A stretch of 64,000 bases of DNA. It comes from Phytobacter diazotrophicus (GTDB taxonomy: Bacteria; Pseudomonadota; Gammaproteobacteria; Enterobacterales; Enterobacteriaceae). The DNA is taken from positions 124,001 to 188,000 of the forward strand of contig SMDE01000008.1 of the NCBI GenBank assembly GCA_004346725.1, in the 5' to 3' direction. This document shows positions 12,375 through 19,804 of the stretch, in pieces. Position numbers and translations under genes: made by a program. The notes beneath the pieces were generated by a model. The model had not been told where the DNA came from and searched no databases. It saw only the letters and a program-made list of their open reading frames with translations. Position 1 is the first letter of the stretch; each line of letters begins with the position of its first letter.

Positions 12375-14408
12375 ATGAGCCACTACCAACACCTTTTCAC
12401 CCCGCTAACCATTAACGGGATGACGATAAAAAACCGGATCATCATGCCGCCAATGGGCACCAACCTGGCGAGCCTGAACGGTGAAGTCTCTCAGGAACAG
12501 TTGGAGTACTATGAACTGCGGGCAAAAGGGGGCACAGGCTTAATTACGATTGAGAATATTTGTATCGACTTCCCGTTCGCCTCAAATGGCACAACGCAGC
12601 TGCGTATCGATAACGATCAATATATTCCTGGGTTATTCAAATTAACTGAGACGCTGCATAAACACGGAGCCTGCGTCTCTATTCAGCTAAATCATGCGGG
12701 TGCTTCTGCTTATGCTTATCGCCTGAATGGCGAACAACCGCTCTCCTCTTCGAATATACCGTCGAAAAAGAACGGTAATATTCCTCGCCCCATGACACAT
12801 GACGAAATATATCATGCGGTTAATAAATTTGGTGAAGCGGCAGAACGTGTAAAACGTGCGGGTTTTGATAGTGTGGAAATTCATGCAGGCCACTCTTATT
12901 TAATAAGCCAGTTCTTATCGCCTCTGTTTAATAAACGTACCGATGAATTTGGCGGCTCCCCGGAAAACCGCGCCAGAATATTAACGCTGGTGGTTGATAA
13001 AGTGCGCGCCAGCGTCGGTCCTCGCTTCCCGATTAGCCTGCGTTTCAGTGCCGATGATTTCCTTAAGGGCGGCAACACGCTGGAGGATACGCTACGTATG
13101 CTGGCACTTTGCCAGGATAAGGTCGACATTCTCAATGTTTCCGCCGCGCAAAACGACAACCTGAATCTGCAAATTGATCAGATGTCACTGGAAGATGGCT
13201 GGAAGCGTTATCTCTCCCGCGCCGTACGCGATAAGTTTAATAAACCGACTGTTATTGCTGGCAATATTCGCTCACCGAAAGTGGCCGAAGACATTATCGC
13301 AACGGGCGATGCAGACCTGATTGCGATCGGCCGTGGCCTGATTGCCGAACCGGAATGGGTGCAAAAGGTCCAGAGCGGCAATGAACGCCTGATGCGCAAA
13401 TGCATCTCCTGCAATATCGGCTGCGCCGACCACCGTATCGCGCGCTCTCGTCCGCTGCGTTGCTCCATCAATCCGGACATTATCCATGGCGACGCTTATA
13501 AACTGCGCAGGGTAAATCGCGACACCCGTGTCGTGGTTATCGGTGCGGGAACCGCAGGTATGGAAGCCGCATGCACCGCCGCAGAAGTCGGTTGCCATAC
13601 CTGGTTGCTGGAGAAGAAAAACAGCCTCGGCGGACTGGCCTCTGAAATCTCGCGCCTGCCGGAGAAAAAGCGTATCGCCGACTTCCCGCAATTTATGAAA
13701 AACCGGATGGCCGGTTTAGACAATTTAATGCTGCAGGTTGGTCAGAAGGCTACTGTTGAGCACATTGCCGGGCTACGGCCGAACCTGATTGTCAACGCCA
13801 CGGGCTCAACACCGCTGCTGCCGCCGATTAACGGACTGAAAGAGTGCATTGACGTTGGGGGCGGCCGCGTCTTCTCCATTATCGGCATGATTCAGCACCT
13901 GGAGCAATTTGCGAATGTTCAAGGAAAACGCATCGCCGTTGTCGGCGGCGGTGCTGTTGGCCTGGATGTTATCGAATATTTCTCTGCACGCGGTGCTACT
14001 ACCGTGCTGATTGAGATGCAGGAAGGTCCAGGACGCGATCTGGATATCATTACCAAAAATGCCATGTTGACCATGCTGGATGAGCACCACGTGGAACAGC
14101 ACATGCAGACACAACTCATCGCCGTTCACCCCACACACTTTAGCGTCAAGAAAGCCGACCAGGCTTGCGACATTCCTTTTGACTACGGCTTTGTGTGCCT
14201 GGGAATGCGCGCCAACACCAGCGGTCTCAATGAAATTGAGCAATGGGCAAGAGCCAATAACGTAAAAATAATGAACATCGGCGACAGCCTGATGGCCCGG
14301 CGAATCATTGATGGCGTGCGCGAAGGGCGCAACGTGCTGGACACCCTCGAGGATATGGGTGCTCTGGGCAACCGCGAATCAACCAAAATTCCACTTCTAA
14401 CATATTAA
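12375..14408 (+). CDS. NAD(P)H:flavin oxidoreductase with 4Fe-4S cluster (old-yellow-enzyme / 2,4-dienoyl-CoA reductase family)
   Basis: 677 residues, close to FadH (672). Three parts are visible: an FMN TIM barrel (about 1-335), a 4Fe-4S motif with cysteines at about 343, 346, 350 and 363, and two dinucleotide-binding folds (VVVIGAGTAGMEAA near 386; IAVVGGGAVGLDV later) for FAD and NAD(P)H. The barrel has QLNHAG and VEIHAGHSYLISQFLSPLFNKRTDEFGGS, nearer to old-yellow-enzyme and BaiCD-type ene-reductases than to FadH, which has a different sequence at this position. The family reduces activated C=C bonds. As first gene of a quinate/shikimate island its likely substrate is a hydroaromatic enone such as 3-dehydroshikimate; this is inference. 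The start has GGAGAG upstream. Confidence 0.85.
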   Translation: MSHYQHLFTPLTINGMTIKNRIIMPPMGTNLASLNGEVSQEQLEYYELRAKGGTGLITIENICIDFPFASNGTTQLRIDNDQYIPGLFKLTETLHKHGACVSIQLNHAGASAYAYRLNGEQPLSSSNIPSKKNGNIPRPMTHDEIYHAVNKFGEAAERVKRAGFDSVEIHAGHSYLISQFLSPLFNKRTDEFGGSPENRARILTLVVDKVRASVGPRFPISLRFSADDFLKGGNTLEDTLRMLALCQDKVDILNVSAAQNDNLNLQIDQMSLEDGWKRYLSRAVRDKFNKPTVIAGNIRSPKVAEDIIATGDADLIAIGRGLIAEPEWVQKVQSGNERLMRKCISCNIGCADHRIARSRPLRCSINPDIIHGDAYKLRRVNRDTRVVVIGAGTAGMEAACTAAEVGCHTWLLEKKNSLGGLASEISRLPEKKRIADFPQFMKNRMAGLDNLMLQVGQKATVEHIAGLRPNLIVNATGSTPLLPPINGLKECIDVGGGRVFSIIGMIQHLEQFANVQGKRIAVVGGGAVGLDVIEYFSARGATTVLIEMQEGPGRDLDIITKNAMLTMLDEHHVEQHMQTQLIAVHPTHFSVKKADQACDIPFDYGFVCLGMRANTSGLNEIEQWARANNVKIMNIGDSLMARRIIDGVREGRNVLDTLEDMGALGNRESTKIPLLTY

Positions 14409-14418
14409 GGACTTTATC

Positions 14419-15282
14419 ATGGCTGAACGTATTACGGGTCACACCGAGCTGATTGGACTGATTGCAACACCGATTCGCCATAGCATGTCGCCGACAATGC
14501 ATAACGAAGCCTTTGCGCATCTGGGTCTGGATTATGTCTACCTGGCATTTGAAGTAGACAACCAGGAGCTGAAAGATGTTGTACAGGGTTTCCGGGCGCT
14601 TAAACTGCGCGGGTTTAATGTCTCCATGCCGAACAAAACCGCCATTTGCCAATACCTGGACAAACTTTCCCCGGCGGCAGAGCTGGTCGGTGCGGTGAAT
14701 ACCGTGGTTAATGACAATGGCGTACTGACGGGTCATATCACCGACGGTACCGGTTATATGCGCGCACTGGCTGAAGAAGGTATTGATATCATCGGCAAGA
14801 AAATGACGGTCCTGGGTGCGGGTGGCGCGGCAACGGCACTCTGCGTTCAGGCAGCACTGGATGGCGTAAAAGCGATCTCCATTTTCAACCAGAAAGACAA
14901 ATTTTTCGCCAATGCGGAGCAAACTGTCGCCAAGATCCGCAATAACACCAACTGTGAAATTCATCTGTACGATCTGGCCGATCACGACAAACTGCGTCAG
15001 GAAATCGATAGCAGTGTGATCCTCACCAACGCTACCGGTGTGGGTATGAAACCGTTTGAAGGCCAGATGCTGCTGCCGAACGACAGCTTCCTGCGACCAG
15101 ATCTCATCGTCTCTGACGTGATTTATAACCCGCGCAAAACCCACCTGTTGCAAGTGGCGGAGAAGAAAGGCTGCCGCACACTCAACGGCCTGGGAATGAT
15201 GCTCTGGCAAGGGGCGAAAGCCTTTGAAATCTGGACAGGTAAAGAGATGCCGGTCGATTACGTCAAAAATATCCTTTTTTAA
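14419..15282 (+). CDS. Quinate/shikimate dehydrogenase, YdiB-like
   Basis: 287 residues, shikimate dehydrogenase family, most like E. coli YdiB. Substrate-binding RHSMSP (20-25) and catalytic lysine in NVSMPNK (Lys73) are present, as is Asp109. The Rossmann loop GAGGAATA is near 133-140. Two departures are seen: the usual NTDG is ITDG (Ile107), and the cofactor loop reads FNQKD where YdiB has FNRRD. Loss of the arginine and retention of the aspartate suggest NAD rather than NADP preference. Expected reactions: shikimate to 3-dehydroshikimate and quinate to 3-dehydroquinate. It follows the flavoenzyme by 10 bases and precedes the transporter by 8. The housekeeping aroE lies elsewhere. Confidence 0.88.
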   Translation: MAERITGHTELIGLIATPIRHSMSPTMHNEAFAHLGLDYVYLAFEVDNQELKDVVQGFRALKLRGFNVSMPNKTAICQYLDKLSPAAELVGAVNTVVNDNGVLTGHITDGTGYMRALAEEGIDIIGKKMTVLGAGGAATALCVQAALDGVKAISIFNQKDKFFANAEQTVAKIRNNTNCEIHLYDLADHDKLRQEIDSSVILTNATGVGMKPFEGQMLLPNDSFLRPDLIVSDVIYNPRKTHLLQVAEKKGCRTLNGLGMMLWQGAKAFEIWTGKEMPVDYVKNILF

Positions 15283-15290
15283 GGGTAAAC

Positions 15291-16505
15291 ATGATGAAAA
15301 ATAAATATGTCCCAACTGCGGCCGGGCTGTACCTCAATTACCTGATCCATGGCATGGGGGTACTATTAATTACCCTCAACATGGCGAATTTACAGGAACA
15401 GTGGGGAACAGACAGAGCCGGCGTTTCGATTGTTATTTCGTCTTTAGGTATCGGCAAACTCGCCACCATCGTGACGGGTTTTCTGTCCGATCGCTACGGA
15501 CGTAAGCCTTTTATTTATCTGGGTATTCTGAGCTATTTGCTCTTTTTCTTAGGTATTTTGCTGACCAAAAACATCTATGTTGCCTATTTCTTTGGCATCC
15601 TGGCTGGTCTGGCGAACAGCTTCCTCGACTCCGGGACCTACCCGGCGCTGATGGAATCTTTCCCGAACTCAGCAAGCCGTGCGAACGTGTTAATCAAAGC
15701 CTTTGTCTCGGCTGGGCAATTCCTGCTGCCCTTCATTATTAGCCTGTTGATTTGGGCGAATCTGTGGTTTGGCTGGTCATTTATCATTGCGGCTGTGTTG
15801 ATGGTTATTAGCGCCATCTATTTGATCAAAATGCCCTTCCCTGACAACGGGGCCAAAAAAGAGACCGCAGAGAAACCTGGTGCAGCGACAACAACGCAGT
15901 CAGATGCCGGTACCATGGATATGCTGGTGTTCACGCTGTATGGCTATATCGGTATGGCGACCTTTTACCTGGTCAGTCAGTGGCTGGCGCAGTACGGCCA
16001 GTTCGTTGCGGGTATTCCCTACGAATCAGCAATCAAGTTACTGAGTATCTACACGGCGGGCTCGTTGACCTGTGTATTTGTCACCGCGACCTTTGTGAAA
16101 AACGTCATTAACTCGGCCGTTGCGATGATTCTCTACACCGGCATCTCGATGATTTCGTTGTTGATTGTTTGCATGTTCCCGACGCCGATGATTGTGACCG
16201 GTTTTGCTTTCGTGATCGGTTTCTCAGCCGCAGGCGGGGTATTGCAGTTGGGTGCGACCATCATGGCAATGAGTTTCCCGCAAGGGAAAGGTAAAGCCAC
16301 CGGGATCTTCTACACTGCCGGCAGTATTGCCAGCTTCACGATCCCGTTGATCACGGCGAAACTGTCCAAAATCAGCATCGCCAGCATTATGTGGTTTGAT
16401 TTGATTATCGCCATAATCGGCTTTGTGATTGCGCTGTACATCGGTTATCGTCAGTTTCAGGCTCGCGCTGCCCAAAAAACGGTCCGCGCAACCGCCACAG
16501 CCTGA
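15291..16505 (+). CDS. MFS transporter, YdiM-like
   Basis: 404 residues with about twelve hydrophobic segments. It is strikingly similar to E. coli YdiM: GLYLNYLIHGMGVLL, AGVSIVISSLGIGKL, NSFLDSGTYPALMESFP and FYLVSQWLAQYGQFVAG all correspond. The loop-2 MFS motif appears as GFLSDRYGRKPF. In E. coli, ydiM and ydiN sit next to ydiB and aroD, the same partners as here. This favours a shikimate- or quinate-related substrate, although YdiM itself is not characterised to my knowledge. Tandem ATGs begin the gene; E. coli alignment would fit the second (15294). Confidence 0.85.
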   Translation: MMKNKYVPTAAGLYLNYLIHGMGVLLITLNMANLQEQWGTDRAGVSIVISSLGIGKLATIVTGFLSDRYGRKPFIYLGILSYLLFFLGILLTKNIYVAYFFGILAGLANSFLDSGTYPALMESFPNSASRANVLIKAFVSAGQFLLPFIISLLIWANLWFGWSFIIAAVLMVISAIYLIKMPFPDNGAKKETAEKPGAATTTQSDAGTMDMLVFTLYGYIGMATFYLVSQWLAQYGQFVAGIPYESAIKLLSIYTAGSLTCVFVTATFVKNVINSAVAMILYTGISMISLLIVCMFPTPMIVTGFAFVIGFSAAGGVLQLGATIMAMSFPQGKGKATGIFYTAGSIASFTIPLITAKLSKISIASIMWFDLIIAIIGFVIALYIGYRQFQARAAQKTVRATATA

Positions 16506-16523
16506 CGGTTCGGCGAGAATATT

Positions 16524-17291
16524 ATGGATACCAACATGACTAAAGCAGTAACGGTTAAAAACATCACCTTTCAGGAAGGGAGCACGCTTATCTGTGTGCC
16601 GCTGATCGGCAAAACGCTCGACGAACTGAAAGCAAATGCACGGACTCTGGCCACCGCAGGTGCCGATCTTATCGAATGGCGTGTCGACCACTTCACACAA
16701 GTTCGCGAACCGCAGCTTGTGCAACAGGCGCTGAGCGACATTCGTCAGATTCTGGCTGATATTCCGCTGTTATTTACCTTCCGCAGCAAAAAAGAAGGCG
16801 GCGAAACAGAAATCAGCGATGAGGCCTATTTCGAGCTTAATCGTCAGGCAGCCATCAGCGGTCTGGCCGATCTTATTGATATTGAGCTGTTCAACGATGA
16901 AGCGCATATTCGTGCAGTCATCGATGTGGCCCATGGCGCTGGTGTCAAAGTCATCATGAGTAATCATGATTTCCACAAAACGCCCGCCCAGGAAGATATC
17001 ATCTATCGTCTTCGCCGCATGCAGGAGCTGGGCGCAGATCTGCCGAAGATCGCGGTTATGCCGCAAACGCCGCAGGATGTGCTGACACTGCTCTCCGCCA
17101 CGCTGACCATGAAAGAGAAATATGCGACACGCCCAATTATTACCATGTCGATGGCAAAAATGGGTGGCGTCAGTCGTGTAACGGGTCGCCTGTTTGGTTC
17201 AGCGATGACGTTCGGTACCGTAGGCCAGGCCTCGGCACCAGGGCAGATCGCCATCAAAGAACTGCGTGAAATGATGGATATTCTGTACTAA
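16524..17291 (+). CDS. Type I 3-dehydroquinate dehydratase (AroD-like)
   Basis: 255 residues. Converts 3-dehydroquinate to 3-dehydroshikimate through a Schiff base. Catalytic features are intact: EWRVDH (51-56), the general base in SNHDFHKT (His148), the Schiff-base lysine in DLPKIAVMP (Lys175), and the substrate-binding SR (Arg218) and APGQ (Gln241). It is clearly homologous to E. coli AroD but well diverged, which suits a paralogue with a catabolic job. Whether the genome also has a separate biosynthetic aroD cannot be seen here. It is last in the four-gene operon and followed by a bidirectional terminator. Confidence 0.9.
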   Translation: MDTNMTKAVTVKNITFQEGSTLICVPLIGKTLDELKANARTLATAGADLIEWRVDHFTQVREPQLVQQALSDIRQILADIPLLFTFRSKKEGGETEISDEAYFELNRQAAISGLADLIDIELFNDEAHIRAVIDVAHGAGVKVIMSNHDFHKTPAQEDIIYRLRRMQELGADLPKIAVMPQTPQDVLTLLSATLTMKEKYATRPIITMSMAKMGGVSRVTGRLFGSAMTFGTVGQASAPGQIAIKELREMMDILY

Positions 17292-17328
17292 AACAAGAAA
17301 ACCCGGAGCCTGTCTCCGGGTTCTTGTT
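17292..17328. terminator. Bidirectional terminator between the aroD-like gene and the LysR gene
   Basis: A near-perfect stem: AACAAGAA and CCCGGAG on one side, CTCCGGG and TTCTTGTT on the other, with a 5-base loop and a two-base AA bulge. It lies between two convergent genes and overlaps the stop codon of the LysR gene. Confidence 0.8.
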
Positions 17329-18223
17329 AGCGCTTTTGCTGGCTGTCATCAATAATAAAGTTTCTAAAGGATTGAATCGCTGGTGAAAGCACGCGATCTT
17401 TCATAGTCGCCAGGTAGATATAACGCGGCGGGATCTTATTTTTAATCGCCAGAATATGGACGTTATAATACGAGAGTGCAGAAATTCTTGGCATGATCGC
17501 AATACCGTAATCAATACTGACCAGCCCCGCCATCGCCGTATCCTCATCAACATAACAGGCGATATCAGGCACCAGTTTTTGCTGCATAAAGACGTTATCA
17601 ATAAACGGCCGTAAGCCGCTGTTCTCCGAAAAGTAGATATACGGGTAATGGATTGTCTCAACAAGATCCACTTCATTTTGATACAAGCGCGCCAGTGGAT
17701 GATCCTTCGCGGTGACGACGACCAATTCCTGTTGAATAATAGGGATAAAATCAATATCCGGTTCATCCGGGATATATGAGCAAATCGTTAAGTCGCTCTT
17801 GCCAGCTTTCAACTCCTGCAATAAAGTCAGAGACGTCCCCTGAGTAAAGGAGAAGGTCACGTTATGTCGGGCTGGAAGTGTAGAATATTTGTGAATTAGC
17901 TGCGGGACAACATATTCACCCATTGTATATATAAAGGCAATGCGAATATTCTCCTTATTTTCCAGGCCACTTTTCTGCAAAGTCATGCGGCCATTTTCCA
18001 GAGACGTTAGCGCATCTTCGACATAGGGAAGAAAGCGTTTTCCGTTTTGCGTAATTTCGACATTCCGACCTTTTCTGGCAAACAAGGATACACCAAGCTC
18101 CTTCTCTAACTCAGAGATAGCGTGGCTTAGGGAGGGTTGAGTGATGAAGAGACTGGAAGCCGCCTCCGTGTAGTGCTCCGTTTCCGATAAACGCTTAAAA
18201 TAATAAAGTTGCTTTAGGTTCAT
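17327..18223 (-). CDS. LysR-family regulator of the hydroaromatic island
   Basis: 298 residues. The N-terminal winged helix (MNLKQLYYFKRLSETEHYTEAASSLFITQPSLSHAISELEKELGVSLFAR) is typical of LysR proteins, followed by a two-lobed effector domain. The start at 18223 gives a standard LysR N-terminus; an open extension of 26 codons upstream lies in the AT-rich control region. It is convergent with the catabolic operon and divergent from the MFS gene at 18452. Regulators in such positions usually sense the pathway substrate. In Listeria the LysR protein QuiR responds to shikimate, so shikimate is a reasonable guess for the ligand here. Confidence 0.85.
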   Translation of the reverse strand: MNLKQLYYFKRLSETEHYTEAASSLFITQPSLSHAISELEKELGVSLFARKGRNVEITQNGKRFLPYVEDALTSLENGRMTLQKSGLENKENIRIAFIYTMGEYVVPQLIHKYSTLPARHNVTFSFTQGTSLTLLQELKAGKSDLTICSYIPDEPDIDFIPIIQQELVVVTAKDHPLARLYQNEVDLVETIHYPYIYFSENSGLRPFIDNVFMQQKLVPDIACYVDEDTAMAGLVSIDYGIAIMPRISALSYYNVHILAIKNKIPPRYIYLATMKDRVLSPAIQSFRNFIIDDSQQKR

Positions 18224-18247
18224 TATTTTTGACCGTATAATATAAAA

Positions 18248-18321
18248 TTGATATTGCATTGAATATAGCACAGCACAGGTCGTCCCCTGTGGGTAAAACA
18301 TGAATTCTTGGGCAATATCAA
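18248..18321. promoter_or_regulatory. Wide-spaced inverted repeat in the lysR-MFS control region
   Basis: TTGATATTGC at 18248-18257 occurs again on the opposite strand at 18321-18312, a 10-bp perfect inverted repeat with 54 bp between arms. It sits within the 228-bp gap between divergent genes, where a LysR-type regulator would bind. The assignment to this regulator is inference. Confidence 0.4.
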
Positions 18322-18411
18322 ATATTCATATGATGCGGTGAATAATATGTTAAGCGTTAGTTTATAGCGTGAAAATAAAGAGCGGAAAGATAAAGTATTT
18401 CTGCATATTAA

Positions 18412-18431
18412 GGAATATGCAAAAATATTTT
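18412..18431. promoter_or_regulatory. Perfect palindrome just upstream of the MFS gene
   Basis: TGCATATT, four bases AAGG, then AATATGCA. It ends 20 bases before the ATG at 18452. It could be an operator, or a leader hairpin adjoining the ribosome-binding site AGGAA. Confidence 0.4.
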
Positions 18432-18451
18432 AAATATTAAAGGAAACTACT

Positions 18452-19762
18452 ATGAGGACAAGTATCAGCCAGGAAAGTGCTGTGCCTTTAGCAGGCCAAC
18501 AAAAGCGAACCAAAGCGCGAATTGTAATTTTATTGTTATTATCTATCGGTACGATGATCAATTATCTGGATCGTACCATATTAGGTATTGTCGCTCCGGC
18601 ACTCAGCAATGAGATCCATATCGATCCCGCCATGATGGGTATCGTGTTCTCAGCCTTTGCATGGACCTACGCGCTGGCGCAAATCCCCGGAGGAATGTTT
18701 TTAGATCGCTTCGGAAACAAAATAACCTACGCCCTTTCTATCTTTTTCTGGTCAGCTTTCACCTTACTGCAAAGTTTTTCAGTGGGCTTAAAATCTCTAC
18801 TGCTATTTCGTTTAGGCCTTGGGATCAGTGAAGCTCCCTGTTTCCCGGTTAACAGTCGCGTCGTAGGAACATGGTTTCCACAGCATGAACGCGCCCGGGC
18901 AACGGCAACATATACCGTTGGGGAATATATTGGCCTGGCCGCTTTCTCGCCGATTTTATTTTTAATCCTTGAACACCACGGCTGGAGAACATTATTTTTC
19001 ATCACCGGCGCACTCGGCATCGCCTTTACGTTTGTATGGTGGAAATTTTATAAAGAGCCCCACGAATCAACAACGGCAAATAAAGAAGAGCTGGAATACA
19101 TTGGCGTCGGTAATAAAGAAAAAGGTAGTGAAAACATCCCTTTTAACTGGCCGGATGCCAAAAAACTGCTGTGCTGCCGACAGGTCATTGGCGCCAGTTT
19201 AGGGCAATTTGCAGGTAACACCACGCTGGTGTTCTTTCTGACATGGTTTCCCACGTATCTTGCCCACGAGCGGCATCTCCCGTGGCTGCACGTCGGTTTT
19301 TTTGCGACCTGGCCGTTTCTCTCGGCGGCGGTAGGCATCATTTTTGGCGGATGGATTTCAGATAAATTATTGAAAAAAACCGCATCGGTAAATATCAGCA
19401 GGAAGCTGCCGATCATCTCCGGCCTGCTGCTCTCCAGTTGTATTATCACAGCGAACTGGGTATCGAATAACACGCTGGTGATTGTGATTATGTCGATTGC
19501 CTTTTTCGGCCAGGGCATGGTCGGACTAGGCTGGACGTTAATTTCCGACATTGCGCCGAAAAATATGGCGGGGCTGACAGGTGGGATCTTTAACTTCTGC
19601 GCTAATATGGCGTCCATTATTACGCCACTGATCATAGGGTTTATTATTTCCGGTACCGGTAATTTCTTCTACGCGCTTATCTATATTGGCCTGACGGCGC
19701 TGATTGGCGTTGTCGCTTATATTTTTATCATTGGCGATATCAAACGCATTGTACTGAAATAA
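18452..19762 (+). CDS. MFS transporter, anion:cation symporter type
   Basis: 436 residues, about twelve membrane segments. The first loop reads INYLDRTILGIVAPALSNE, and FSAFAWTYALAQIPGGMFLDRFG and LGISEAPCFPVNSRVVGTWFPQHERARATA follow; these are hallmarks of the symporter group that includes D-galactonate (DgoT), hexuronate (ExuT) and glucarate (GudP) carriers. That group imports organic acids. Being divergent from the LysR gene and next to the quinate/shikimate operon, it is the best candidate importer of the island's substrate. AGGAA precedes the ATG. The substrate is inferred only. Confidence 0.85.
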   Translation: MRTSISQESAVPLAGQQKRTKARIVILLLLSIGTMINYLDRTILGIVAPALSNEIHIDPAMMGIVFSAFAWTYALAQIPGGMFLDRFGNKITYALSIFFWSAFTLLQSFSVGLKSLLLFRLGLGISEAPCFPVNSRVVGTWFPQHERARATATYTVGEYIGLAAFSPILFLILEHHGWRTLFFITGALGIAFTFVWWKFYKEPHESTTANKEELEYIGVGNKEKGSENIPFNWPDAKKLLCCRQVIGASLGQFAGNTTLVFFLTWFPTYLAHERHLPWLHVGFFATWPFLSAAVGIIFGGWISDKLLKKTASVNISRKLPIISGLLLSSCIITANWVSNNTLVIVIMSIAFFGQGMVGLGWTLISDIAPKNMAGLTGGIFNFCANMASIITPLIIGFIISGTGNFFYALIYIGLTALIGVVAYIFIIGDIKRIVLK

Positions 19763-19767
19763 CCCAC

Positions 19768-19800
19768 CGCTCCCGGCAACCGTCAGCCGGGAGCGTTTTT
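19768..19800. terminator. Terminator between the MFS gene and setA
   Basis: CGCTCCCGG / CCGGGAGCG, a 9-bp perfect stem with a 10-base loop, followed by five T on the plus strand. It is shared by the convergent MFS gene and setA and marks the right edge of the island. Confidence 0.85.
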
Positions 19801-19804
19801 CGCC

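Noticed and set aside
14305-15315. Long antisense frame opposite the YdiB-like gene
   Set aside because: Covers the whole sense gene and its boundaries, with no recognisable domain; a shadow frame.
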